Source: Halpernia frigidisoli (lineage in GTDB: Bacteria > Bacteroidota > Bacteroidia > Flavobacteriales > Weeksellaceae). Taken from it: a DNA stretch of 64,000 nucleotides. A program made the position numbers and the translations under genes. The notes beneath the pieces were generated by a model. That model was not told the origin of the DNA. It did no database searches and saw nothing but the letters and a program-made list of their open reading frames with translations. This document shows, piece by piece, positions 33,147-41,959 of the stretch (positions within the stretch are counted from its first letter, which is position 1; every line of letters begins with the position of its first letter). The stretch is taken from assembly GCF_900113805.1 (NCBI RefSeq), contig NZ_FOQT01000001.1:910411-974410 (forward strand), in the 5' to 3' direction.

Positions 33147-35969
33147 TTAAAAAGTTAAATTCATTCCCATTGAATAGATCGCAGAAATCGGATAAATATT
33201 ATTATCGATTCCTAACTGAACTCTGTCCCCATTTAAAATCTCTGGTGAAAAGCCATGGTATTTAAATGAAGTCCAAGGATTTTGAGCACTTAAATAAATC
33301 CTTACTTTATTTATTTTTGGTTTTTCAGAAAATCCTTTAGGTAAAGTATATCCAAACTGTATATTTCTAATTCTGATGTAGCTTCCGTCTTCAACATAAA
33401 AACTACTTGGTAAAATTATAGCCTGGTTATTAGTAATTAATGAATAACTGTTTGATGTGCCTGGACCTGTCCATCTATTGTTGTAGATATCTTCATCCCA
33501 GTTTTCATTACCAAAACGCTGTTCTCTATTAAAATTGTAGATCTTATTACCAAAAACACCCTGAAAATCAATAGCAAAATCTACATTTTTCACATTGAAA
33601 TTAAGACCAAAACCATAAGTTCCCTTTGGTACCGGACTTCCCAAGAACGTTTTATCTCTTGCGTCAATGATACCATTTCCGTCAATATCTGAAAATTTAA
33701 AGCCACCAACTGTCGCTCCATTTTGAGTAGCTGAAGAAGTTACTTCACCAGAGTTTTGAAAAACGCCCGCCACCTGATAACCATAATAAGAACCTACCGC
33801 CTGACCTTCTTGTAATCTAACGATAGAATTACCAAAAAGTGATGCGCCAGTTTCCAGATAAGAGCCTCCAAATACTGACGTGATTCTATTTTTAAGTGCA
33901 GTATAGTTTGCATAAACACCAAATTTAATATTTTCATTAATGTTATGATCATAATTTACTGATGCTTCCAGACCTTTGTTATTAAAGGAATAGGCATTGG
34001 TAACATAATTATTGTAGTTAGCAGCTCCCGAAACTGTACCTTGTACTACACCGTAAACTACATTCTTACTGTCTTTATCAAAATAGGTTGCTTCAATTTT
34101 TAGATCATTGTTAAGCATCGCCATTTCAATACCGAAATCCTTTCCTGTTGTGATCTCCCAATCAATATTTTTATCAACGATCTGGTCAATGGTTTGTGCA
34201 GGCGAACCCGTATTTCCATAATAAGCTCCGGAATTAAGCGTCGTCACATTTAAATTATACGCCAAAGCGACATCTGGATTTCCTAATCTACCGTAACTTC
34301 CTCTAAGTTTTAAAAGGTTAAAGAAATTTTGACCGCTCATGAATTCTTCTTTAGAGATCACCCAACCTGCACTGATCGCAGGGAAATATTTGAATCGGTT
34401 ACTGGAAGGATATTTTGAACTTCCATCACGACGGATAGATCCATTTAGCAAATATTTTCCGTTGAAATCATAATTTAATCGACCAAAGTAAGATTCTATT
34501 CTGTACTGCGTAGGAACAACGCCACGACCAAGGTCGAAAGTTGTTTCAAGAATCTCTGTTCCGTCGCCAATATTTAACGATCCATTAGAACCGTCATAAT
34601 TTACGTTATTAGCATATCTATAGGAAGGTGTAAAAGAATTTCTGGTTCTGGAAAAACCAGCCAATAACTCTATATTATTTTTACCCAAGCTTTTTTTCCA
34701 TGCTAATGTGTTGTCCCAAATATAATTCCGGTCTCTGTTATTATTTGTAACTAAATTTGACAAATTAGGATTAGGAAGATATGTAGAAACAGGAACGTAT
34801 TCATACTGACTTGCGTTTTTATTATCTGTAGAATAACTAACTCTTAAGGTAAAATCCTGAAGGAATTTATATTCTCCAAAAACATTATTTAAAAGTCTTT
34901 CTTCTCTGATCTGTGATCTGTAAAGATCAAGTTGCGCTCTTGGATTCGCAACAGAAACTAAAGTGATAAACTGGTAATTTCCTGTTGCCGGATCGATCGG
35001 ATCATAAACCGGTGGCGCATTATAGGCATTTAACAAAGGGTTCCTTGAAACATCAATTTTTGATTTAACAAACGTGAAGTTATTACCTATTGTTAAATGA
35101 TCGTTTATTTTGTAACTTAAATTTAGTTTTGTGCTTAATCTGTTATAGCCACTTCCAGAATTAACACCTCTTTCCGCCGCTAAATTTCCTTCATCCTGAA
35201 GGTTACCAACACTTGCATAATAAGTCAGATTTTTTACCTTTCCTGCACCGGAAAAATCATTCGAGCTTATCATACTCGTTCTGAAAATTTCTTTGAACCA
35301 ATCTGTATTTGCAGGATAATTTGCTCTGGTGATAGAACCGTTGGTTGAACCAGTATCGTTCAAAAGTTTTTCGTTGTAAAGCTCAACATATTGATCGCCG
35401 TTTGCTAACTTCGGTACATTTGTTACGGTTTTAATACCGTAGTAATTATTAAAATTAAATACCGGTTTTCCTTTACCTGTCTTAGTTTTGATGATCACTG
35501 CCCCGTTGGAAGCTCTTGCCCCGTAGATTGCCAAACTCGAAGGATCTTTTAAAACACTCATAGATTCTACATCCTGAGGATTTAAAAAAGAAATATCGTC
35601 AGTAATATTACCATCAACAATAAAAACTGTTTTCCCCGTCAAGGAGCCAATTCCACGAATATCAACTCTGGGAGAAGTTCCCGGACTCCCTGAATTAATG
35701 ATCTGTACACCCGAAATTTTACCTTGAATGGAGCTAAGCGGATTGGCGTTTGGCTTATTGGCAAGATCTTTTGCGGATATTACACCGATACTTCCTGTGA
35801 TATTGTCCTTTTTTTGAGTACCATACCCCACTAATACAACTTCTTCAATTTTTTTCTCTGCAGAAGCACTATCTCCCTGCGTTTGCTGTGCATTTACACT
35901 CATACCAAAGTACAGTGCAGCGACAAGGCAGGGGAATTTTAAACTATTAGTTTTCATAAATTTTGTCAT
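33147..35969 (-). CDS. SusC/RagA TonB-linked outer membrane transporter
   Basis: I start at the ATG giving MTKFMKTNSLKFPCLV (940 residues), because a -7 box lies just upstream; MKTNSL is an alternative. After a signal peptide ending SVNAQ comes directly the TonB-box region KKIEEVVLVGYGTQKKDNIT and a plug domain (NPLSSIQGKISGVQI, VDIRGIGSLTGKTVFIVDG). A 22-strand barrel follows. The CarboxypepD-like N-terminal extension of many SusC proteins is missing. It imports oligosaccharides with SusD and TonB energy. Confidence 0.95.
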   Translation of the reverse strand: MTKFMKTNSLKFPCLVAALYFGMSVNAQQTQGDSASAEKKIEEVVLVGYGTQKKDNITGSIGVISAKDLANKPNANPLSSIQGKISGVQIINSGSPGTSPRVDIRGIGSLTGKTVFIVDGNITDDISFLNPQDVESMSVLKDPSSLAIYGARASNGAVIIKTKTGKGKPVFNFNNYYGIKTVTNVPKLANGDQYVELYNEKLLNDTGSTNGSITRANYPANTDWFKEIFRTSMISSNDFSGAGKVKNLTYYASVGNLQDEGNLAAERGVNSGSGYNRLSTKLNLSYKINDHLTIGNNFTFVKSKIDVSRNPLLNAYNAPPVYDPIDPATGNYQFITLVSVANPRAQLDLYRSQIREERLLNNVFGEYKFLQDFTLRVSYSTDNKNASQYEYVPVSTYLPNPNLSNLVTNNNRDRNYIWDNTLAWKKSLGKNNIELLAGFSRTRNSFTPSYRYANNVNYDGSNGSLNIGDGTEILETTFDLGRGVVPTQYRIESYFGRLNYDFNGKYLLNGSIRRDGSSKYPSSNRFKYFPAISAGWVISKEEFMSGQNFFNLLKLRGSYGRLGNPDVALAYNLNVTTLNSGAYYGNTGSPAQTIDQIVDKNIDWEITTGKDFGIEMAMLNNDLKIEATYFDKDSKNVVYGVVQGTVSGAANYNNYVTNAYSFNNKGLEASVNYDHNINENIKFGVYANYTALKNRITSVFGGSYLETGASLFGNSIVRLQEGQAVGSYYGYQVAGVFQNSGEVTSSATQNGATVGGFKFSDIDGNGIIDARDKTFLGSPVPKGTYGFGLNFNVKNVDFAIDFQGVFGNKIYNFNREQRFGNENWDEDIYNNRWTGPGTSNSYSLITNNQAIILPSSFYVEDGSYIRIRNIQFGYTLPKGFSEKPKINKVRIYLSAQNPWTSFKYHGFSPEILNGDRVQLGIDNNIYPISAIYSMGMNLTF

Positions 35970-35995
35970 TTTTAGTTTCCTGAATGTTATAATCT

Positions 35996-36003
35996 CAAAG
36001 TTA
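35996..36003 (-). promoter_or_regulatory. -7 box of the susC operon
   Basis: The minus strand reads TAACTTTG (TAnnTTTG), 26 bases before the preferred ATG and inside the longer frame. Confidence 0.5.
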
Positions 36004-36038
36004 GATAATATAATGAAACGTGAAATAAATTTTAACAA

Positions 36039-36464
36039 AAAATTTGGATTTGAATGTTAAAATTTAATAATTAAAAAATAAAGCAGCGAATCTTAAAAAG
36101 TAATAAAGACATAAATAACTGTTATGTAATACATTAGAATTATCAATGAAAGTTTATAAATATTTTATTTAATTATATCTTTAAAATTTACAGTTAATGT
36201 TCTATTTTGCTCTAAAATATATTATAAAAAGCAAACCTGGTTTTTATTTTCAAAATTTTAAATATAATTTACTGTAAATAAATATCTTATGCCATTTGGA
36301 TAAAATTAATTTTAAGTAAAATTAATGAAAATACAATCTCTAATATTTAAAATAAAAATTTAAAAAACATCATAATATTAACCAAAAATTAACGCTGGCT
36401 TACAAATTTGAAATATTTTCTAAAATAGATGGCTTAATATTTGACAAAAAATCGAAAAAGAAAT
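36039..36464. other. AT-rich intergenic region between divergent susC and DUF4197 genes
   Basis: About 420 bases of very AT-rich sequence with no credible gene, no clear hairpin and none of the repeats found elsewhere. It must hold control sites of the polysaccharide locus, but I see no inverted operator, and no regulator gene (SusR-like, ECF sigma/anti-sigma or hybrid two-component) is adjacent. Confidence 0.5.
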
Positions 36465-37151
36465 ATGAAAACTAACTTTTACGTTATAGCCGCAGTTTCT
36501 GCAGTCACCGTTACCGCTACTACAACTTCCTGCGTTGCGCTTGCAACTTCAGGCATTGGTTTGGCAATCTTAAAAAAAGTACTTTTAGGAGGTATTAATA
36601 AAGGACTAAATATCTTTAGCGACAAAAACAGTTTTTTACAAAATAACCTTATTGATCAAGCTATGCCAAGTCAGCTACGTCAGATCAACTCCACTTTAGA
36701 AAGTTTGGGTTTAAAAAATCTGGTTGCCAAAGAAAAAGATTACATAGCACAAGCTGCAGTTTATACGGTTGGTGTTTCCCGCCCTATTTTAACAAATGCT
36801 GTTAATAATTTGACCTCTGCAGATGCAGTAAGAATTGCGCAGGGAGGTTCAGGTATAGCGACACAAATTTTAAGAGAAAAAACAGAATCACAATTAGTTG
36901 CTGCTCTTACTCCAAAAGTTAATGAGAAATTGAATGAATTTGGCATTGTCAAAACTATAAATTCTGCCTTAAGTGGAAGTAATTTGTTAGGCTCACTTTT
37001 AGGACAAAATAATACGCAAAACATTGCTACAAACGGTTTAAGCAATTTCGCTACACAACAGTTGGTAAATGGATTATTTAATATTATCCAGAAAGATGAG
37101 GTTGACAATACCTCAATGATAAAAAATTCTCTTAATCAAAACACAAAATAA
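36465..37151 (+). CDS. DUF4197 lipoprotein-like protein
   Basis: The start is the ATG at 36465 (MKTNFYVIAAVSAV), not the TTG eight codons upstream; 228 residues. The signal region ends TATTTSC, probably a lipoprotein Cys. The mature part shows the DUF4197 pattern: IGLAILKKVLLGGINKGLNIFSDKNSFLQNNLIDQAMPSQLRQINSTLESLG, then helices and LVAALTPKVNEKLNEFGIVKTI. The function is unknown. The ferritin gene begins only four bases after its stop, so the two are co-translated, hinting at a link to iron or oxidative stress; that link is inference. Confidence 0.78.
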   Translation: MKTNFYVIAAVSAVTVTATTTSCVALATSGIGLAILKKVLLGGINKGLNIFSDKNSFLQNNLIDQAMPSQLRQINSTLESLGLKNLVAKEKDYIAQAAVYTVGVSRPILTNAVNNLTSADAVRIAQGGSGIATQILREKTESQLVAALTPKVNEKLNEFGIVKTINSALSGSNLLGSLLGQNNTQNIATNGLSNFATQQLVNGLFNIIQKDEVDNTSMIKNSLNQNTK

Positions 37152-37155
37152 TATA

Positions 37156-37707
37156 ATGGATACAAACAGACTATCTGCAGCAATGCAGTCGGCTTTGATC
37201 AGCCAAATGACAAAAGAATTACACGCCTCTCAAATATACCTTTCATATGGAATTTGGGCAGATACTCAGGGATATGGCGGTATCGCAAATTTACTTTTTA
37301 GACATTCCGGTGAGGAGAGAGATCACATGATAAAAATAATGGAATATATTTTACAACGTGGCGGAAGACCAGTTGTTGAAGCAATTCCTGCTCCGCCACA
37401 GGATCCAGTTAATATCACAGAATGTTTTAATAAAGTTTTTCAGCATGAAGTTGACAATACGACCGCTATTTATAAATTAGTTGATCTATCATTTGAGGAA
37501 AAAGACTGGGCAACCTGGAATTTTGCGCAATGGTTTGTAAAAGAACAGATTGAAGAGGAAAAATTAGCTTTAGATTTAATTGATAAAGTTAAAATTGCTG
37601 GTGGAGATCGTGCTTCTGATGAATCTTTGTTTTCGCTGGATGAAGCTTTAGGCAAAATGTCCGATTCTGAAACTTTAGCCCGTGAGGCAACTTCTGAAAA
37701 ACCATAA
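37156..37707 (+). CDS. ftnA: ferritin (FtnA-type)
   Basis: This 183-residue non-haem ferritin has complete ferroxidase ligands: Glu21 (TKELHAS), Glu54 and His57 (GEERDHM), Glu98 (FQHEVDN), Gln131 and Glu134 (KEQIEEE), with the same spacing as E. coli FtnA. It stores iron as a 24-mer. The C-terminal tail of about 25 residues (LGKMSDSETLAREATSEKP) is polar. It is coupled to the DUF4197 gene upstream and followed by a UUCG hairpin. Confidence 0.94.
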   Translation: MDTNRLSAAMQSALISQMTKELHASQIYLSYGIWADTQGYGGIANLLFRHSGEERDHMIKIMEYILQRGGRPVVEAIPAPPQDPVNITECFNKVFQHEVDNTTAIYKLVDLSFEEKDWATWNFAQWFVKEQIEEEKLALDLIDKVKIAGGDRASDESLFSLDEALGKMSDSETLAREATSEKP

Positions 37708-37710
37708 ATT

Positions 37711-37733
37711 AATTTCCCTTCGGGGAAATTTTT
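37711..37733 (+). terminator. UUCG hairpin after ferritin
   Basis: AATTTCCC and GGGAAATT pair around the very stable loop TTCG (37719-37722). The T run is short and broken (TTTAATTTTT), so it may be a weak terminator or an mRNA 3'-end stabiliser before the DUF493 gene. Confidence 0.65.
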
Positions 37734-37752
37734 AATTTTTAAAACTAAAATA

Positions 37753-38058
37753 ATGGATATTGTAGGACAAAATCAAAATAATGATCAGGAAGCTTTTTAC
37801 GCATCTCTGAAAGATAAATTAGAACAAACGCACGATTTTCCGGAGGATTATCTTTATAAATTTATCGTCACAAATGATCAGGCAAAATTAACAGAAATTT
37901 ACCGGGTCTTTGACGGCATTAAATTTACAATGACAAATCGTGATAGCAAAAATGGAAAATACACTGCAATAAGTATTAATGCTTTTGTTTTGGATGCTGA
38001 TCAGGTCATCAAAATTTATAAAGAAGTTGGTTTAATAGAAGGCGTAATGATGCTATAA
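37753..38058 (+). CDS. DUF493 (YbeD-like) protein
   Basis: This 101-residue soluble protein has an acidic start (DIVGQNQNNDQEAFYASLKDKLEQ) and then the DUF493 ferredoxin-like core: DFPEDYLYKFIVTNDQAKLTEIYRVF, YTAISINAFVLDADQVIKIYKEV. YbeD-family proteins lie near lipoate genes in some bacteria, but their role is unknown, and no lipoate gene is adjacent here. It probably forms a unit with the next gene (10-base gap). Confidence 0.8.
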   Translation: MDIVGQNQNNDQEAFYASLKDKLEQTHDFPEDYLYKFIVTNDQAKLTEIYRVFDGIKFTMTNRDSKNGKYTAISINAFVLDADQVIKIYKEVGLIEGVMML

Positions 38059-38068
38059 TTTTTTTAAA

Positions 38069-38962
38069 ATGAAAATACTGATAACTGGCGGCACAGGCTT
38101 AATAGGAAAAGCCTTAATTCAAAAACTACGCGAAAGAAATCACGAAGTTAATCTTCTGGTCCGGACAAAAAAAGGCGATCTAAATGAATTTCTTTGGGAT
38201 GAAAAGAATGGTAAGATCGATGAAAATGCTTTTAGTGATATAGATTCGATTATCCATTTAGCGGGTGCCAGTGTGGGAAAGAGATGGACAGAAAGTTATA
38301 AAAAAGAACTTTATTCAAGCAGAATTGATACGGCGCATCTATTATTTAAAACATGTGTGAAATTAAATTTAAAATTAAAATCCTACATCGCAGCTTCTGG
38401 TATTAATTATTATGGAACTTACACTTCGGATGAAATTTTAACGGAAAATGATCAGGTGAAACATCAGGATTTCCTCTCAAATCTTTCCGTTGCCTGGGAA
38501 AACTCTGCTGATGAATTTGCTTCAATAGCTGATAAGATTGTCTGGATGAGAACGGCGATGGTTTTATCAAATAAAGGTGGCAGTTTTCTGATGTTAAAAA
38601 ATATTGTCAATTACAACATTGGTTCGGCAATAGGAGATGGAAATCAGTGGCTCAACTGGATCCACATCGACGATCTTGTAAATATGTACGTCCAGTCTGT
38701 GGAAAATCCTGAGATTTCAGGTAAATATAACGCAGTTGCATCAGAAGTTCCTACCAATAAAGACTTTATGAAGGATTTAGCTGAAAAAAGTGGAAAATTT
38801 TTCTTACCAATCAATGTTCCGGAATTTGTAATGAAATTGGCGATGGGAGAAATGTCTGAAATAATTCTTACAGGAACAAGAGCCAGTAATGAAAAGATTA
38901 AAAAGACGGGTTTTAATTTTAAATATTCTACTTTAAATGAAGCTTTTCAGGATTTAATTTAA
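38069..38962 (+). CDS. TIGR01777-type NAD-dependent epimerase
   Basis: The 297-residue extended SDR protein has the Rossmann loop ITGGTGLIGKALIQKL (5-20). ASVGKRWTESYKKELYSSRIDT is the family signature, and a central SGINYYG replaces the classic YxxxK. WLNWIHIDDLVNMY and GKYNAVASEVPTNKDF complete the TIGR01777 pattern, and DUF1731-like residues end the protein (FKYSTLNEAFQDLI). Relatives are linked to cell division or sugar nucleotides without firm chemistry. It is convergent with the arsC-like gene, with stops two bases apart. Confidence 0.88.
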   Translation: MKILITGGTGLIGKALIQKLRERNHEVNLLVRTKKGDLNEFLWDEKNGKIDENAFSDIDSIIHLAGASVGKRWTESYKKELYSSRIDTAHLLFKTCVKLNLKLKSYIAASGINYYGTYTSDEILTENDQVKHQDFLSNLSVAWENSADEFASIADKIVWMRTAMVLSNKGGSFLMLKNIVNYNIGSAIGDGNQWLNWIHIDDLVNMYVQSVENPEISGKYNAVASEVPTNKDFMKDLAEKSGKFFLPINVPEFVMKLAMGEMSEIILTGTRASNEKIKKTGFNFKYSTLNEAFQDLI

Positions 38963-38964
38963 AA

Positions 38965-39315
38965 TTATTTCTCTATAAAAAAGCGGACGTTTTCAAGCGG
39001 TCTTCCAATCATTGCGACTTTATCTTTGATCAAAATCGGCCGTTGCATTAAGATCGGATGTTCAAACAAAATCTCTATCAATTTTTCTTCTGAAATAGTT
39101 TCTAAATCTAAATTGAGAGTTTTGAAAGAAGGTTCATTTCTTCTCAAAATTTCTGAAGGCGCACAGTTCAACTTTTTTAAAAGCGTTTTAATTTCAAGTT
39201 TTGAAAGCGGATTTTCAATAAAATCGATGATCTCAAATTTTACATTATTCTCGTCCAAATACTCCAAAATCGCCCTTGATTTTGAGCATGAATTGTTATG
39301 TAAAATCTTTATCAT
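38965..39315 (-). CDS. ArsC/Spx-family reductase
   Basis: The 116-residue thioredoxin-fold protein has its active Cys10 in LHNNSCSKSRAILEYL, matching the glutaredoxin-linked ArsC start. Conserved are FEIIDFIENPLSKLEIKTLLKKL, EILRRNEP and the end segment HPILMQRPILIKDKVAMIGRP, which carries the Arg that binds oxyanions in ArsC. It may be an arsenate reductase or a YffB-like relative; no ars operon is adjacent. It overlaps nothing and lies five bases after the kinase gene. Confidence 0.85.
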   Translation of the reverse strand: MIKILHNNSCSKSRAILEYLDENNVKFEIIDFIENPLSKLEIKTLLKKLNCAPSEILRRNEPSFKTLNLDLETISEEKLIEILFEHPILMQRPILIKDKVAMIGRPLENVRFFIEK

Positions 39316-39320
39316 AATAT

Positions 39321-39935
39321 TTAAAATAAACCGTTTAATTCCGCATCGATGCGTTCCAAAATAAAGCCAAAATCTTCAGGATTAGAAACAAAATCCAAGT
39401 CATTAACATCAATAACAAGAAGTTTTCCTTCGCTGTAATTATTGATCCATTTATCGTATTTTTTATTTAATTTCTGTAAATAATCAATACTCATTTCCGC
39501 CTCATAATCTCTTCCTCTTTTCGCGATCTGCTTCACTAAAGTTGGGATTTCTGCTCTTAAGTAAATCAACAAATCCGGTGCCGAAACAAAACTCTTCATC
39601 AGGTTAAAAACCGAGTTATAATTTTTAAAATCACGCTCAGACAGCAGATCCATTTCATTTAAATTCTCCGCAAAAATATAAGCATCTTCATAAATAGTTC
39701 TATCCTGAATTACGCTCTTTCCACTTTCTCTTATTTCCTTCACCTGGCGAAATCTGCTTCCCAGAAAATAGATCTGAAGTGCAAAACTCCACTGCGACAT
39801 ATCTTTGTAAAAATCTTCAAGATAAGGATTATGATCAACATCTTCAAACTGCGCTTCCCAGTTGTAATGCTTTGCTAACATTGTTGTTAACGTTGTTTTT
39901 CCTGCGCCAATATTTCCCGTAACTGCAATGTGCAT
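39321..39935 (-). CDS. deoxynucleoside kinase
   Basis: The 204-residue kinase phosphorylates deoxyadenosine, deoxycytidine or deoxyguanosine for nucleotide salvage. The P-loop is VTGNIGAGKTTL (5-16), the DRS-like motif appears in VIQDRTIYEDAYIFA, and the LID Arg cluster is LRAEIPTLVKQIAKRGRDYE. The base specificity is not evident. It shares its strand with the arsC-like gene, from which five bases separate it. Confidence 0.92.
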   Translation of the reverse strand: MHIAVTGNIGAGKTTLTTMLAKHYNWEAQFEDVDHNPYLEDFYKDMSQWSFALQIYFLGSRFRQVKEIRESGKSVIQDRTIYEDAYIFAENLNEMDLLSERDFKNYNSVFNLMKSFVSAPDLLIYLRAEIPTLVKQIAKRGRDYEAEMSIDYLQKLNKKYDKWINNYSEGKLLVIDVNDLDFVSNPEDFGFILERIDAELNGLF

Positions 39936-39967
39936 CTTAAATTATTTAATAGTAAAAAACTGAAAAA

Positions 39968-40783
39968 TTACTTATTTTCAATTCTGTAAATATAAAGTTT
40001 GTTTTTCACGATCGCCAAAAAATTATTAGAGTTTTTATCCACAATTTTAGCATTTTGATTTTTGAAAACTTCGGCAAAAATGCCTGCTGAATTGTATTTG
40101 CCTATTTTTTTATCTTCAATAATAAAGAAATCATTATTTTCACGATGCAACTTTTTACCATTGACAATTTCTTTTTTAAAAATCAGATTGCTCTGAAGAT
40201 CATAAACCGCAAATTCTTTTTCCTTTAAAATGTAAATAAGATTTCTATAAACGATCATATATCTAATATCTTCAAAACCAAAATTCATTAAATAAGAATT
40301 CTGAATATTTTTATCCCGAAATCTATATTTAATTAACCGTTTTGTACTGTCTTCTAAAAGCCAAAAATACTGCAGATCTGCGCCGTAAGCCATCACAATT
40401 GAGCCAAAATCCTGCCTCAAATTAATACGCTGAATTTCCACTAAATTTTCATCATAAAGACGCATTTCCTGTGCATTTTCGGAAAAAGCAAAAATATTGA
40501 GCGGATTTTCTACAGATTGCACTTTGAAAGGAACGGTGAACATTATTTTGGACAACTGCAAATCAGTAGAATCATACTTCGCAAAACTCAAATCTGTATT
40601 TTTGTAAAGGTAAAAATCACCGTAATCATCTGCAAAAAGAGCATTTGTCTCCCTTAAATTTAAAGAATCAAGTGGATATTGCTTTTGAGCGGATGTGAAA
40701 AAAGAAATAAAAGAGAAAAAAATTATCAAAAATTTTAAATAATTAAAACTTTGATATTGTAATATTTTTCCCAGATTTATCAT
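39968..40783 (-). CDS. hypothetical exported beta-rich protein
   Basis: The 271-residue protein has an N-terminal hydrophobic segment (about 16-31, LKFLIIFFSFISFFTS), probably a signal peptide ending SAQ. The rest is strand-rich with recurring units of the kind Y-D-x-x-L (FAKYDSTDL, MRLYDENLVEI, FAVYDLQSNLI), suggesting an incomplete beta-propeller. I do not recognise a family. It lies three bases after the glutaminyl cyclase gene, itself a propeller, so the two are probably co-transcribed. Confidence 0.7.
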   Translation of the reverse strand: MINLGKILQYQSFNYLKFLIIFFSFISFFTSAQKQYPLDSLNLRETNALFADDYGDFYLYKNTDLSFAKYDSTDLQLSKIMFTVPFKVQSVENPLNIFAFSENAQEMRLYDENLVEIQRINLRQDFGSIVMAYGADLQYFWLLEDSTKRLIKYRFRDKNIQNSYLMNFGFEDIRYMIVYRNLIYILKEKEFAVYDLQSNLIFKKEIVNGKKLHRENNDFFIIEDKKIGKYNSAGIFAEVFKNQNAKIVDKNSNNFLAIVKNKLYIYRIENK

Positions 40784-40786
40784 TTT

Positions 40787-41818
40787 TTACTCGCTGATTT
40801 TTAATTCATAAATTTTGCTCCAGTTTTTACCTGTTATCAGCATATTATTTCCTTTAAAAGCAATTCCGTTCAAAACGGCGTCTTTATCATCTTTCACAAG
40901 ATTTTCATTGACAATTTTCGTTAAATCAAAAATACCCGCAATCTCACCGGTTGCTGGATTTATCTTTAAAATAATTGGTTTTTGCCAAACATTAGAATAA
41001 ATAAAACCTTTGTGATATTCAACTTCGTTTAATGAATCATAAACTTTATTATTGTCTGCAACAGCAACAAATCGGATCATTTTTGACGGATCTGCCGGAT
41101 CGAGAAAATAGATATTTTTTGTGCCATCTGTTGTTATAAGATTTTTTCCGTCAGTTGTCAATCCCCAACCTTCCGCAATCATACCGTTTGATTTAAATTG
41201 ATTTAAAAGTTTAAAAGTATTTTTATCGTAAATAAATCCAATTTTTGTCTGGTAAGTTAGCTGATAAAGTTTATCTCCCATTATAGAAATGCCTTCTGAA
41301 AAAATATCTGCGGGTTGATCAACTACTAAAGCTGGAGTTGTGCTTCCTAAAGAATATTTCATCAGTTTGGACTTTCCGGCAAGACCAACACTTTCGTAAA
41401 TAGTATTTCCGTCTAAAAAGAAACCTTCAGTGAAATTCTTTGTATCGTGCGGATAATCTGCTACAATTTCATAAGTTAAACTTTTTGGCGCATTTTTGGC
41501 AAAAACATTGATTGTAGCGTCTTGTTGCAAAACTTCACCATTTTTTTTCTTAATATTATAAGTGACATCGTTTTCACCTAAAGTAAAATAAGCAGGATCG
41601 ATTACCAGTTTATTGAGTTCTTTATCACCAAAACTGATAGTGATACTTTCAGCATTGTCCGTCACATTTTTTGGTAAATCCAATTTGTCCCCAAAATTAT
41701 AACCTTTGGTTGTCATATAATTACTGTAATCATTTAAAGAATTGGTGATTTCTTTATCTTTATTACAGCCCGCTAATAAAAGGAGTGAAAGCATTCCGCC
41801 AACGAGATATTTTTTCAT
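40787..41818 (-). CDS. glutaminyl-peptide cyclotransferase, lipoprotein
   Basis: This 343-residue lipoprotein has a signal ending LLLLAGC (Cys18). A first domain of about 90 residues looks like a beta-sandwich (LVIDPAYFTLGENDVTYNI). The catalytic five-bladed propeller follows: YEIVADYPHDTKNFTEGFFLDGNTIYESVGLAGKS is the classic start of the plant-type glutaminyl cyclases, and LNEVEYHKGFIYSNVW and VLNGIAFKGNNMLITGKNW the end. It turns N-terminal Gln into pyroglutamate, probably on exported proteins whose mature ends begin with Q, which are common here. Confidence 0.92.
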   Translation of the reverse strand: MKKYLVGGMLSLLLLAGCNKDKEITNSLNDYSNYMTTKGYNFGDKLDLPKNVTDNAESITISFGDKELNKLVIDPAYFTLGENDVTYNIKKKNGEVLQQDATINVFAKNAPKSLTYEIVADYPHDTKNFTEGFFLDGNTIYESVGLAGKSKLMKYSLGSTTPALVVDQPADIFSEGISIMGDKLYQLTYQTKIGFIYDKNTFKLLNQFKSNGMIAEGWGLTTDGKNLITTDGTKNIYFLDPADPSKMIRFVAVADNNKVYDSLNEVEYHKGFIYSNVWQKPIILKINPATGEIAGIFDLTKIVNENLVKDDKDAVLNGIAFKGNNMLITGKNWSKIYELKISE

Positions 41819-41959
41819 TTTTATTTAATAATTGCCTCAAATTTACGAAATTTTGTCATTCTTTTTCCTTTCAAAATTTCTGATTTAAGTAAAAAATTTT
41901 ACGACGAATGCAAAATGTAATATCTTTTAATTTTCTTAAATTGCATTTTTACAAAAAAT

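Noticed and set aside
26935-35969. Starch utilization (because of the glucoamylase family name)
   Set aside because: No GH13 or GH97 gene is present, and the glycoamylase-domain family is better linked to beta-1,2-glucan.
40035-40043. Perfect TTATCCACA DnaA box
   Set aside because: It is a single match inside a coding sequence; one chance match per 64 kb is expected.
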